From NCBI GenBank assembly GCA_002450905.1, contig DKAT01000059.1, positions 1 to 25,397 of the forward strand: a stretch of DNA of 25,397 bases, read 5' to 3'. This DNA is from Spirochaetia bacterium UBA6919. GTDB taxonomy: Bacteria > Spirochaetota > UBA6919. Under the pieces are notes generated by a model. The model did no database searches and had not been told where the DNA came from. It saw only the letters and a list, made by a program, of their open reading frames with translations. Numbering within the stretch: the first letter of the stretch is position 1; each line of letters starts with the position of its first letter. Shown one piece after another: positions 6,325 to 14,575 of this stretch. Both the position numbers and the translations under genes were made by a program.

Positions 6325-6792
6325 CTAGTCCACCTCAGGTTCACGACTTACGATTAAAAATTTAAATGGTTGTCCCATTAATAAAGGAGATCCTTTCGTA
6401 CCATAATAATAAACTATTATCCAGTATCTATCAGCTATCACTTCAAATGATTGAAACAAAGCAGCTTTTCCTTTTTTTGTTATAAAAGTTAATGAATATG
6501 GGGTTTCGGATTTTTCTAAAATAGTAATATATTCTGTGTAGTTATGACCATCACAATTATCTAACATTTTATTTTTCACAAGTAATTTATTTTCGACACC
6601 ATAGCTATTTATGATACCATCACCACTTATATAAATTGTAATATCAATAGGATTTTCACTACTATTACATAACATTATAGTAATTATAGATTTATTAGAT
6701 TGTATAGTATTTATCCTTTTTTTGGATAAATTATCTGCCCCACACCCTATATTACAAGTACTAATAATAACTAAAATAAATAGAAATTTCAT
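6325..6792 (-). CDS. Small predicted lipoprotein, possible orphan immunity protein
   Basis: A 155-residue protein whose N-terminus (hydrophobic residues 3-12, then CNIGC) looks like a relaxed lipoprotein signal with Cys17 as the likely lipidated residue. The rest is beta-rich and not recognised. A TTAGGT ribosome site precedes the ATG. Its TAG stop overlaps the first bases of the Rhs core fragment at 5486-6310 (the frame reads ...EVD, stop, while the core reads LDRE across the same bases). It is therefore the last gene before a cassette joint, the place where an immunity gene of an earlier module would be. No toxin fragment lies upstream, since ribH follows 110 bases away. Immunity is inferred from context only. 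Confidence 0.65.
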   Translation of the reverse strand: MKFLFILVIISTCNIGCGADNLSKKRINTIQSNKSIITIMLCNSSENPIDITIYISGDGIINSYGVENKLLVKNKMLDNCDGHNYTEYITILEKSETPYSLTFITKKGKAALFQSFEVIADRYWIIVYYYGTKGSPLLMGQPFKFLIVSREPEVD

Positions 6793-6902
6793 TTATTATA
6801 CCTAATTAAAATAGAAAATAAATACAACAAGTAATAAATTGATATAAACAGTTGACTCAAATTTATTAACAAAATTGACATACTTCATTAACGGTAACCT
6901 TT

Positions 6903-7403
6903 CTAAGCCTGAAATCCAACTCCCTTAACCTGGTCTTTTTCTATGGTTTGATAGAGATTCACCATTTCAACAGCAGTGAGAGCCGCTTCAGCACCCTTAT
7001 TCCCATGTTTGGTACCAGCCCGTTCAATGGCTTGTTCTATGGATTCCGTAGTTAAAATACCGAATATCACAGGGACACCTGAATCATAAGTTAGTTTTGC
7101 AATACCCTTAGCACTCTCAGAGGCGACGTAATCAAAATGGGGTGTGGATCCCCGAATGACAGTGCCAAGACAGATAACAGCATCGTATTTATTCATCTGG
7201 ACTATTTTTTTTGCAAGGGGGGTAATCTCCAGAGCACCTGGGACTTTGTATATATCAATATCCTTATCCTCGCATCCACTCCTGTTTAATACATCCATAG
7301 CACCTTCTAATAATCTTCCAGTAATAAAATCATTAAATCTGCTCACAATTATACTTATTCTTAAGCCTTTTGCGGATAATTTTCCTTCGTAAATCTTTGC
7401 CAT
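6903..7403 (-). CDS. ribH: 6,7-dimethyl-8-ribityllumazine synthase
   Basis: Catalyses the penultimate step of riboflavin synthesis, condensing 5-amino-6-ribitylaminouracil with 3,4-dihydroxy-2-butanone 4-phosphate. The 166-residue length from ATG at 7401-7403 is normal. Seen motifs are SRFNDFITGRLLEGA (21-35), VPGALEITPLA (54-64), GTVIRGSTPHFDYV with the catalytic His89, PVIFGILTTES, and RAGTKHGNKGAEAA near the C-terminus. An in-frame extension to 7460 would add 19 non-conserved residues, so I prefer the internal ATG, which has GAGG upstream. The enzyme normally forms a 60-mer or smaller shell in the cytoplasm. The gene stands alone: no other rib genes are adjacent, and I see no FMN riboswitch in front. 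Confidence 0.95.
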   Translation of the reverse strand: MAKIYEGKLSAKGLRISIIVSRFNDFITGRLLEGAMDVLNRSGCEDKDIDIYKVPGALEITPLAKKIVQMNKYDAVICLGTVIRGSTPHFDYVASESAKGIAKLTYDSGVPVIFGILTTESIEQAIERAGTKHGNKGAEAALTAVEMVNLYQTIEKDQVKGVGFQA

Positions 7404-7745
7404 ATCCAAATACCTCAAAATCATTTTTGCAATAATAACCCCAGTCGTCAGGAAAGTCAATATTTATCATAAAACATTTTATATATTTTCTAGGCTTTTA
7501 ATATCGTAAATTATTTTTGTAATATTTTATACTAAATGATTTTTACAAAAAAAATAATAATCATTTTGCAAATTGATTTAAACATTATATTTCATTATTT
7601 TCTTGACTTTTATAGACAAGACTATTAATTTCAAATCGTCTTATGTACAAAAATTATTCCAATTTAATCTGAATGAGAGAATTAATAGATCTTATCCTGT
7701 AAATATCTGATATATTAAAAATACATTTTCTATTAGGGCAATTTG
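7404..7745. promoter_or_regulatory. Divergent intergenic region between ribH and glgP
   Basis: A 342-base AT-rich stretch that must hold the promoters of both divergent genes. On the plus strand TTGACT (7603-7608) could be a -35 box for glgP, followed by a weak TTAATT (7625-7630). TCTTG and CAAGA (7601-7605 and 7617-7621) form a small inverted repeat over the same place. No riboswitch consensus was recognised and no gene is visible. Confidence 0.35.
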
Positions 7746-10295
7746 ATGAAAACGATTAAGAAATTTAAAGTCAAACCAGCTATACCTGAGCGTTTAAAAG
7801 GGCTTCTTAAATTAGCCTATAACCTCTGGTGGACCTGGAATCCCAAAGCTATCGACATCTTCAGGGCAATTAATTTAGACCTGTGGACAAAATATAATCA
7901 CAATCCCATTCACTTACTGGGGTCAATTCCACAAGAGCGATATAAAGAACTTGAACAATCAGAAAGCTTTTGTTCAAATATGGATCTTGTTGAAGTAGAA
8001 TTGGACTGGCATTTGTTCCAACCTACATGGTTTAGTAAGACATATAAAGATAAGAAGGATTTTACGATAGCGTATTTCTCTGCTGAATATGGTTTACACG
8101 AATCATTACCCTTATATTCTGGTGGACTTGGGGTTTTATCAGGAGATCATCTTAAGTCTGCAGATGAACTGGGTATTCCACTGGTTGCCGTAGGTCTGGC
8201 ATACCGTCAGGGATATTTTCATCAGTTCTTAAATGCAGATGGATGGCAGCAAGAGGTTTATCCTGAAAATGACTTCAGTAATATGTCTCTTACACTGGAA
8301 GTCCATGAAGATGGCTCCCCGATTATTATTGATGTCGATCTTCCAGGCAGAAAACTTTATGCCCAGGCCTGGAGAATTCAAGTTGGAAAGATCCCTTTGT
8401 ATATGTTGGATGCGAATATCGAGAAAAATTCATTGGAAGACAGACAGATTACCGCTCAACTTTATGGTGGAGACAAGGAAACCCGGATTAAACAGGAGAT
8501 CCTTCTGGGTATTGGGGGGTTGCGGTTGCTGAAAGTCCTTGGAATTAACCCATCTGTTTACCATATGAATGAGGGTCACTCAGCATTCTTAGCCCTTGAA
8601 CGTATCCGAGAATATGTAATAGATAAGAAAATGACTTTTGAACAGGCTAAAGAGCTTGTTTCAGCTAGTAATATATTTACTACACACACCCCTGTTCCTG
8701 CTGGATTAGATAAATTTTCATTTCTTCTCATCGATCAGTATTTGTCACAGTATTATGAGCAGTTGGGTATTTCACGAGACTTCTTTCTCTCTCTTGGACA
8801 CAGCGAAGGAGAAGAACAAACCTTTGGTATGGCAAATCTTGCAATATCACTTTCCTCGAAAATCAATGGTGTAAGCAAACTCCACGGGGAAGTCTCAAAA
8901 AAAATGTGGTATAAAATCTGGCCTCTTGTCCCATTCAACGAAATTCCTATTACTAGTATAACAAATGGTATTCACACAAGAACATGGCTATCAGATGAGT
9001 TTACACGTCTTTTTGACAGATATTTAGGTCCATTATGGATTGATGATCCTGTAAATAGCGAAGTCTGGCAGAGAGTTGATATCATCCCGGATACTGAATT
9101 ATGGCGGGGTCAAATGCGTCTTAAAGAACGATTGGTAAGCTTTGCAAGGTTTCGTATGAGATTAGAATTAGAACGTGTTGGTGCACCTCAATTTGAAATT
9201 AAGAGGGCTGACGAAGCCTTGGATCCCGATACCCTCACCATCTGTTTTGCCCGTCGGTTTGCAACGTATAAGAGAGCTACATTGATATTTAGAGATCTTG
9301 ATCGTCTTGAAAAAATATTAAACAATCCTGATTATCCTGTTCAGATCATTTTTGCTGGAAAAGCACACCCTAAAGATACTGAAGGAAAGGAATATATCCG
9401 TCAAATAAATCATATCCTCCGTGAAGAAAGATTCAGAAAGCATGTCATGTTCATTGAAGACTATGATATGAATGTAGCAAGGTATATGGTACAGGGTTCA
9501 GATATCTGGCTTAATACACCAAGACGTCCGTTAGAAGCAAGTGGTACAAGCGGTATGAAAGCAGCTACCAATGGAGGGCTCAACTTAAGTGTCCTTGATG
9601 GATGGTGGTGTGAAGGTTATGATACAGAAAATGGCTGGGCTATTGGGAGTGGAGAGGAGTATGATGATCTCAATTATCAGGATGAAGTGGAAAGTAATGC
9701 TCTCTATGATTTGCTTGAGCAGGAGATCATCCCTACATATTATAGAAAAGGGTCTGATGGATTGTCCAGAACATGGATTGCCAAAATGAAATCTGCTCTA
9801 AAGACCTTGGGACCAGTTTTTAACTCCAATCGAATGGTGAAAGAATATACTGAAAAACTCTATGTACCAGCATACAATAATTATACTAAATTATCAGAGA
9901 ATGATTATGAGAAAGCAAAATCGTTAATTATTTGGAAGCAAAAAATTATCAATGAATGGTTAAAAATAAAAATTATAAATATAAATTATGATGAAAATAA
10001 AACCTATGAAGTCGGTACAAATGTAGAAGTTTCAGCTACCATTGATTTAAGTAATTTAAGCCCAGAAGATGTCCTTGTAGAGCTATTTTATGGGTCCCTT
10101 GATGCAACCGGTGATTTGACAGAAGGAAAATCGATTATAATGAATTTTAAAAGCAAATTAGACGCAAATTTATACGATTATCAAGGGGAAATTAAATGCT
10201 CACAGTCCGGTGAACAAGGATTTGCAATTCGTGTTTTACCAAAACATGAGGAATTGATTAATAAATTCTATCCAGGTTTAATCCAGTGGGCGTAG
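7746..10295 (+). CDS. glgP: Alpha-glucan phosphorylase, long form with DUF3417-type N-terminus
   Basis: Releases glucose-1-phosphate from the non-reducing ends of glycogen or maltodextrins using orthophosphate and pyridoxal phosphate. From the ATG at 7746 the protein has 849 residues. The TTG one codon earlier is less likely; AGGG lies about ten bases upstream of the ATG. The N-terminus (PAIPERLKGLLKLAYNLWWTWNPKA) is typical of the bacterial and archaeal phosphorylases carrying a DUF3417 domain. The phosphorylase fold includes YFSAEYGLHESLPLYSGGLG, the MNEGHSAFL motif, FTTHTPVPAG, and the PLP site SGTSGMKAATNGG with Lys605. A C-terminal beta-rich region (about 735-849) closes the protein. No other glycogen gene is adjacent. 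It converges with the next gene, leaving two bases between stop codons. Confidence 0.93.
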   Translation: MKTIKKFKVKPAIPERLKGLLKLAYNLWWTWNPKAIDIFRAINLDLWTKYNHNPIHLLGSIPQERYKELEQSESFCSNMDLVEVELDWHLFQPTWFSKTYKDKKDFTIAYFSAEYGLHESLPLYSGGLGVLSGDHLKSADELGIPLVAVGLAYRQGYFHQFLNADGWQQEVYPENDFSNMSLTLEVHEDGSPIIIDVDLPGRKLYAQAWRIQVGKIPLYMLDANIEKNSLEDRQITAQLYGGDKETRIKQEILLGIGGLRLLKVLGINPSVYHMNEGHSAFLALERIREYVIDKKMTFEQAKELVSASNIFTTHTPVPAGLDKFSFLLIDQYLSQYYEQLGISRDFFLSLGHSEGEEQTFGMANLAISLSSKINGVSKLHGEVSKKMWYKIWPLVPFNEIPITSITNGIHTRTWLSDEFTRLFDRYLGPLWIDDPVNSEVWQRVDIIPDTELWRGQMRLKERLVSFARFRMRLELERVGAPQFEIKRADEALDPDTLTICFARRFATYKRATLIFRDLDRLEKILNNPDYPVQIIFAGKAHPKDTEGKEYIRQINHILREERFRKHVMFIEDYDMNVARYMVQGSDIWLNTPRRPLEASGTSGMKAATNGGLNLSVLDGWWCEGYDTENGWAIGSGEEYDDLNYQDEVESNALYDLLEQEIIPTYYRKGSDGLSRTWIAKMKSALKTLGPVFNSNRMVKEYTEKLYVPAYNNYTKLSENDYEKAKSLIIWKQKIINEWLKIKIININYDENKTYEVGTNVEVSATIDLSNLSPEDVLVELFYGSLDATGDLTEGKSIIMNFKSKLDANLYDYQGEIKCSQSGEQGFAIRVLPKHEELINKFYPGLIQWA

Positions 10296-10297
10296 GA

Positions 10298-10630
10298 CTA
10301 AGATATTTTGCCACCCTCATCATGAGCTTCAAGAATGGCACCCGGTAAAACAGATTTCATATCATTAAACGCTTGGATTACTTTATCTTTTTCTGATTTC
10401 TCTATCATAATTTCTTGATAAATAATTATTTTCTTGCCATCTGAGCGTGGTTCATCTGCAAAAGTGCTTGCTATGTCATTAAATGATGGATTGCGACTAT
10501 CCAAAGGTTTATAGGGATTACCACTCCAGCCAGAACCCCATTTTGAAATGTGTGTATCAAGGTTTTTTTGCTCGTCTGCGGATAAATCATTTTCCCTGAA
10601 ACCAACAAGATAGACAGTATAGCTACCCAT
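10298..10630 (-). CDS. Small hypothetical protein
   Basis: A 110-residue soluble protein, not recognised. It is preceded by a near-perfect GGGAGGA ribosome site six bases from the ATG, which supports expression. It begins MGSYTVYLVGFREND, has a Gly/Trp-rich patch (WGSGWSGNPY, about 31-40), and a C-terminal alpha/beta portion (IIIYQEIMI ... VIQAFNDMKSVLPG) that resembles a small ferredoxin-like or dodecin-sized fold. No signal peptide or membrane helix is present. The gene converges on glgP with two bases between stops and diverges from mgtE. Confidence 0.75.
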   Translation of the reverse strand: MGSYTVYLVGFRENDLSADEQKNLDTHISKWGSGWSGNPYKPLDSRNPSFNDIASTFADEPRSDGKKIIIYQEIMIEKSEKDKVIQAFNDMKSVLPGAILEAHDEGGKIS

Positions 10631-10935
10631 GATTCCTCCCCTAAATTATTCCTATAAATGGTAATATAAATTTACAAAATGATCAATATCAAATAAAGAT
10701 TTTTTCTCAGATCAATCTTAACTTATTACTATTTAATTGGTTTCATATCCAATAGATTTAATTTAAATCTTTCTGCTAAATAATAATTTAACTTGTAATT
10801 AATATAATTTCTCCCCATTAGACTTCTTTTATTCAATATTAACAAAATCTTAAAATTATCTTGTATTTTTAAATAGATTCTATTAGTTTGATATTCGTAC
10901 TATAATAATAATCATATCAGCTAAGGTTATTTATA
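10631..10935. promoter_or_regulatory. Divergent AT-rich region with a likely mgtE promoter
   Basis: No gene is seen in these 305 bases. Facing mgtE, TATAAT at 10901-10906 is a consensus -10 box, with a weak TTCTAT (10878-10883) at 17-base spacing. AAGG (10923-10926) is the mgtE ribosome site. The leader after this -10 box is only about 25 bases, too short for the M-box magnesium riboswitch, and I see no M-box elsewhere in the region. Confidence 0.4.
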
Positions 10936-12324
10936 ATGGAACAGTTTAATGTAAAAGAAATTATCGATGAAATCAATGAATTAATGGATATCCTCGATCA
11001 CACCACTCTCCAGGAAATGTTAAATGACTTTCACCCGGCTGATATAGCTGATATCCTTCACTATTCCAATGATAAGAATAAAATTACTATTTTTAAATTA
11101 CTAGACCATGATATAGCCTCTGAAACATTAACATATCTTGATGATTACGTCAGGGATCATATCCTCCACTCAATGGATACAAAAAATATCAGTAAAATGA
11201 TCGAGGATATGGAATCAGACGACGTCACAGATCTCATCCATGATCTTCCCGCTGATGTGAAAGAAGAAGTCCTCTCAAAAATGGATAAGGAAGATGTGGA
11301 AGATGTAAAAGAACTTCTTGCTCACCACGAAGAAAGTGCCGGTGGGATCATGGCGAAAGAATACGTCGATGTCAATGAGAGCCTAACCATTGATCAAGCT
11401 GTTCAGGAAGTTCGTCAACAGGCACAGGAGATTGAACATGTATTTTATGTCTTTGTAGTAAACGATATTGGAATGCTTGTTGGTGTTCTCTCCCTAAAAA
11501 CTTTGATTATTGCTCCACCTGAGAAAAAGGTTAGCGAGGTGATGAATCCCGATGTAATTTCTGTGAAAGTTGGTATGGATCAGGAAGAAGTCGCTCATAT
11601 CGTTAAAAAATATGATCTGGTTTCACTCCCTGTTGTGGATGATAGTGGAATTCTCGTTGGAAGAATTACGATTGATGATATTGTGGATGTGATAGATGAT
11701 GAAGTTTCTGAGGATATCCATAAAATTGGGGGTATGGAAGCTCTCCCTGATCGTTACTTAGCAGTTCCAATAGCCACTATGATTAAAAAACGCGCTGTAT
11801 GGCTGGTAGTTCTTTTCATAAGTGAGATGCTTACCGCTTCTGTTATGACTTATTTTGAAAATGCCATTGCAAAGGCTGTTGTATTAGCATTATTTATCCC
11901 TCTCATTATTTCGAGTGGCGGTAATTCTGGGTCTCAAGCGGCTACACTCATAATTCGTGCCCTTGCTGTAGGGGAAGTGACCATAAGAGATTGGTGGAAA
12001 ATCATGTCCAGAGAAGTTATTTCTGGTTTAGTCCTTGGAATAATTTTGGGTATAATAGGATTTCTAAGAATTGTTGTCTGGTCATCATTTTCTCATGTTT
12101 ATGGAGACCATCCTGTTTTAGTGGGATTAACGGTTGGATTCTCTCTACTCGGAATTGTTTTATGGGGAACTCTATCTGGATCTCTCCTCCCCATTATTTT
12201 GAAATCTTTAAAGCTGGATCCCGCTACGTCCTCGGCGCCCTTTGTAGCTACTCTCGTAGATGTAACTGGACTATTAATTTATTTTACATTCGCATATCTA
12301 TTCCTCAGCGGAACTTTGCTGTAA
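10936..12324 (+). CDS. mgtE: MgtE-type magnesium transporter
   Basis: A 462-residue inner-membrane Mg2+ channel/transporter. The acidic cytoplasmic N domain (about 1-130) is built of helical repeats (FHPADIADIL, MESDDVTDLIHDLP). The link HEESAGGIMAKEYV (131-144) leads into a pair of CBS domains (about 145-260) that sense Mg2+ in this family. The membrane domain (about 280-460) has five predicted helices with the signature SSGGNSGSQAATL, and DPATSSAPFVATLVDVTG, whose Asp is the expected ion-selectivity residue. Length and domain order are normal. The protein works as a dimer, and its gating closes the pore when internal Mg2+ is high. The gene is transcribed alone, away from the small gene on its left. 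Confidence 0.95.
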   Translation: MEQFNVKEIIDEINELMDILDHTTLQEMLNDFHPADIADILHYSNDKNKITIFKLLDHDIASETLTYLDDYVRDHILHSMDTKNISKMIEDMESDDVTDLIHDLPADVKEEVLSKMDKEDVEDVKELLAHHEESAGGIMAKEYVDVNESLTIDQAVQEVRQQAQEIEHVFYVFVVNDIGMLVGVLSLKTLIIAPPEKKVSEVMNPDVISVKVGMDQEEVAHIVKKYDLVSLPVVDDSGILVGRITIDDIVDVIDDEVSEDIHKIGGMEALPDRYLAVPIATMIKKRAVWLVVLFISEMLTASVMTYFENAIAKAVVLALFIPLIISSGGNSGSQAATLIIRALAVGEVTIRDWWKIMSREVISGLVLGIILGIIGFLRIVVWSSFSHVYGDHPVLVGLTVGFSLLGIVLWGTLSGSLLPIILKSLKLDPATSSAPFVATLVDVTGLLIYFTFAYLFLSGTLL

Positions 12325-12629
12325 GACCTTACAAATATCAGAATATTTATCAAAAAAATTCAGTTACTCAAATGAATGGCTGATATCTTGTTTTTTATGA
12401 CTTAACATCAATTGACTCCCAAGCCATGTGAAGAAACAATATCGGAATCAAAAATTTCAGTTCCGATTGATCTTCGTTTCGGTGATTGTGTATCGGGTAT
12501 CCATCTGTTAAACGAAATTAATCCAATGTGGCAAAAAATGTTCAGCTCAGTGTTGCTATTGATTAGATAATTTCAATTATTTTATTCCATAAAATATTAT
12601 CTTTCAAATGATTTTGGTATATTAATAGG
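12325..12629. other. Intergenic region between mgtE and the purine permease
   Basis: No gene is supported. It contains an inverted repeat, ATCGGAA (12441-12447) and TTCCGAT (12461-12467) with a 13-base loop, part of a motif of about 30 bases that recurs at about 17484-17515. The end near 12618-12629 carries the start region of the permease with only a weak AATAGG directly before ATG. I found no purine riboswitch consensus. Confidence 0.45.
12441..12467. repeat. Inverted repeat shared with the region near 17490
   Basis: The two 7-base arms ATCGGAA/TTCCGAT are perfect. The surrounding sequence (GGAATCAAAA ... AGTTCCGAT) matches 17493-17515 with small changes in the loop. The second copy has lost part of the left arm. 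It may be a small dispersed element or a transcription end hairpin; the sequence does not decide. Confidence 0.4.
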
Positions 12630-13979
12630 ATGACAGATAATTTTCTAAGCAAATTTAAAGCATATTTTAAAATCGATGAATCAGGATCGTCCATCAAAAC
12701 AGAGATTTTAGCTGGAATAACAACCTTCATGACCATGGGATATATCATTGTGGTGAATCCAGCTATTCTTAGTATTGCTGGAATACCTTTCGGGGCTTCG
12801 ATGACCGCTACAATTCTCACTGCCGTTTTGGGGACATTGATTATGGGGTTCTACGCCAAAAGACCCTTTGCTATCGCCCCTTATATGGGTGAAAATGCCT
12901 TCATCGCTTATACAGTTGTCAAAGTTTTGGGATATTCATGGCAAATGGCTTTAGGGGCGATTTTTATAAGCGGTATATTCTTTATTATTTTAACCATAAC
13001 GAAAATAAGAAAATGGTTGGTAGAAGCCATCCCAGATACTCTGAAACACAGCTTTACCACAGGAATTGGACTTTTCTTAACCTTCATTGGGCTCAATGAA
13101 ACAAAGATTATTCAGATTGGAGTCCCAGGAGCCCCTGTTCGGTTGGGTGATTTCAGCGATATATCAGTGTTATTATCTATATTTTGCTTTATCACAATGG
13201 CAATTATGACTGTATGGCGTGTGAAAGGATCTATCCTAATAACAATTGTAATCACGACAATCATAGCCTATATACTGGGTTTAGCAAAATTACCCCAGCA
13301 ATTGTTTACTATGCCTCCCAGTCTATCTGATACCTTTCTTAAATTATTTCAAGACCCTGTAGAAAAGAAAATCATTTGGGAATCGTTATTAACCTGGAAG
13401 TTCTTAAATATTGTTCTCATTGTATTTGTGATGGCATTTGTAGATACGATTGGCACCTTAATAGGTCTTTCAGCAAGGGCAGGATTTCTTGATAAAAATG
13501 GAAACCTTCCCCAAATAGAGAAACCCATGTTAGCTGATGCAATTTCAACTTCTATAGGTCCTCTTCTTGGAACAATTACCTCAGGAGCTTATATGGAATC
13601 AGCATCTGGTATTGAATCAGGTGGTAGAACAGGTTTCACTGCAGTTGTTATAGCAATCTTATTTATCTGTGCCTTATTCTTCAGCGGATTTGTAGGGTCT
13701 ATACCTTCATTAGCTTATGGACCAGCATTAATCATGATAGGCGTTTTTATGATGTCGTCCATTACTAAAATTGAGTTCCAGGATTATACAGAATCTATAC
13801 CATCCTTTGTTGTTATTGCACTAATGAGCTTTACATATAATATAGGAATAGGAATTACAGGAGGATTTGTTCTCTATCCCTTTTTCAAATTAATTTCAGG
13901 CAGATACAAAGAAATACATCCTGCTCTATGGATACTTACAGCAATATCTCTATCATTTTTTCTATTTTATCCGTATTGA
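12630..13979 (+). CDS. NCS2 family (AzgA-like) purine permease
   Basis: A 449-residue polytopic inner-membrane protein with about 12-13 hydrophobic segments. It is of the adenine or guanine/hypoxanthine proton-symporter branch of NCS2 (PbuG/AdeP-like). Supporting motifs are IKTEILAGITTFMTMGYII near residue 23, PYMGENAFIAYTVV near 84, FVDTIGTLIGLS near 273, and the signature SGAYMESASGIESGGRTG near 320. Length matches the family. The ATG at 12630 gives the expected short hydrophilic N-terminus before the first conserved motif. Exact substrate (adenine versus guanine/hypoxanthine) cannot be told from sequence by eye. No purine genes are adjacent, and the next gene downstream, 93 bases away, is a PUR-domain protein with its own strong ribosome site. 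Confidence 0.92.
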   Translation: MTDNFLSKFKAYFKIDESGSSIKTEILAGITTFMTMGYIIVVNPAILSIAGIPFGASMTATILTAVLGTLIMGFYAKRPFAIAPYMGENAFIAYTVVKVLGYSWQMALGAIFISGIFFIILTITKIRKWLVEAIPDTLKHSFTTGIGLFLTFIGLNETKIIQIGVPGAPVRLGDFSDISVLLSIFCFITMAIMTVWRVKGSILITIVITTIIAYILGLAKLPQQLFTMPPSLSDTFLKLFQDPVEKKIIWESLLTWKFLNIVLIVFVMAFVDTIGTLIGLSARAGFLDKNGNLPQIEKPMLADAISTSIGPLLGTITSGAYMESASGIESGGRTGFTAVVIAILFICALFFSGFVGSIPSLAYGPALIMIGVFMMSSITKIEFQDYTESIPSFVVIALMSFTYNIGIGITGGFVLYPFFKLISGRYKEIHPALWILTAISLSFFLFYPY

Positions 13980-14072
13980 CATAAAAAAAAGGATTTAGTT
14001 GACTATGACGAGATTTATTGTTAACTTAAGTTTGCATCATATTAAGTGTGAGAAGCGTGAGGAGGCATTCGG

Positions 14073-14426
14073 ATGAACAATCATGATGAGAAACGAGAAG
14101 TATTCTCAAGTCGTGTGCGGGCTGGTAGTCGAACATATTACTTCGACATTAAGAAAAACAGCAAAGATGATAATTATTTAGTGATCAGTGAAAGTAAACG
14201 AGTCGGTGATGAGAATGAAAAACAGCGTCACAGGATAATGATATTTGAAGAGGATATGGAAAAGTTCTCCCATAGTTTCTTTCAGGTACTTTCTTATTTT
14301 CTGGAAAACTCGGTAAACGTTAAAACTGAAGAACTCAATACATTTACAAAAGGTTTTAATGAGGTTTTGGGGCAACTAAGAAGTCTAACCCGTCATACCT
14401 CTTTATCATATAAAGAAGCAGAGTAG
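14073..14426 (+). CDS. PUR-domain (DUF3276-like) nucleic-acid-binding protein
   Basis: A 117-residue protein with the bacterial PUR-alpha/DUF3276 pattern: EVFSSRVRAGSRTYYFDIKK (9-28), then YLVISESKR (34-42), a basic stretch, and HRIMIFEEDMEKF (52-64) leading to a helix. The bacterial family, including Borrelia BpuR, binds single-stranded DNA and RNA and has been linked to post-transcriptional control. Here the role is assigned from the family only. A GAGGAGG ribosome site (14059-14065) lies eight bases before ATG. The C-terminal 35 residues are polar and helical. It is the sort of gene seen in spirochaetes and Bacteroidetes and so bears on the taxonomic guess. Confidence 0.85.
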   Translation: MNNHDEKREVFSSRVRAGSRTYYFDIKKNSKDDNYLVISESKRVGDENEKQRHRIMIFEEDMEKFSHSFFQVLSYFLENSVNVKTEELNTFTKGFNEVLGQLRSLTRHTSLSYKEAE

Positions 14427-14575
14427 CAAATTATATGGCTTTGAGCTGGTTTTCCTACTTGAAGCCTTGTAAATACTCTTAATATCTTTAATATACAAGA
14501 TCTTGTTTCTAATTTAATTGACTTTTTTAATAAAATAACGTATTTTCTACCCAATTTATTTACAGGTAGAAAGAA

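Noticed and set aside
7404..7460. Longer ribH start at 7460
   Set aside because: The extra 19 residues are not part of the lumazine synthase fold, and the ATG at 7403 gives the normal 166-residue length.
7404..7745. FMN riboswitch upstream of ribH
   Set aside because: The conserved AGGGGC...GTGAAATTCC and ACCGGCGGT elements are not present on the minus strand, and the region is very AT-rich.
10631..10935. M-box magnesium riboswitch upstream of mgtE
   Set aside because: The best -10 box leaves a leader of only about 25 bases, and no conserved M-box segments were recognised.
12325..12629. Purine riboswitch upstream of the NCS2 permease
   Set aside because: No TATAATC...GGGTTTCTACC-like core could be found in the gap.
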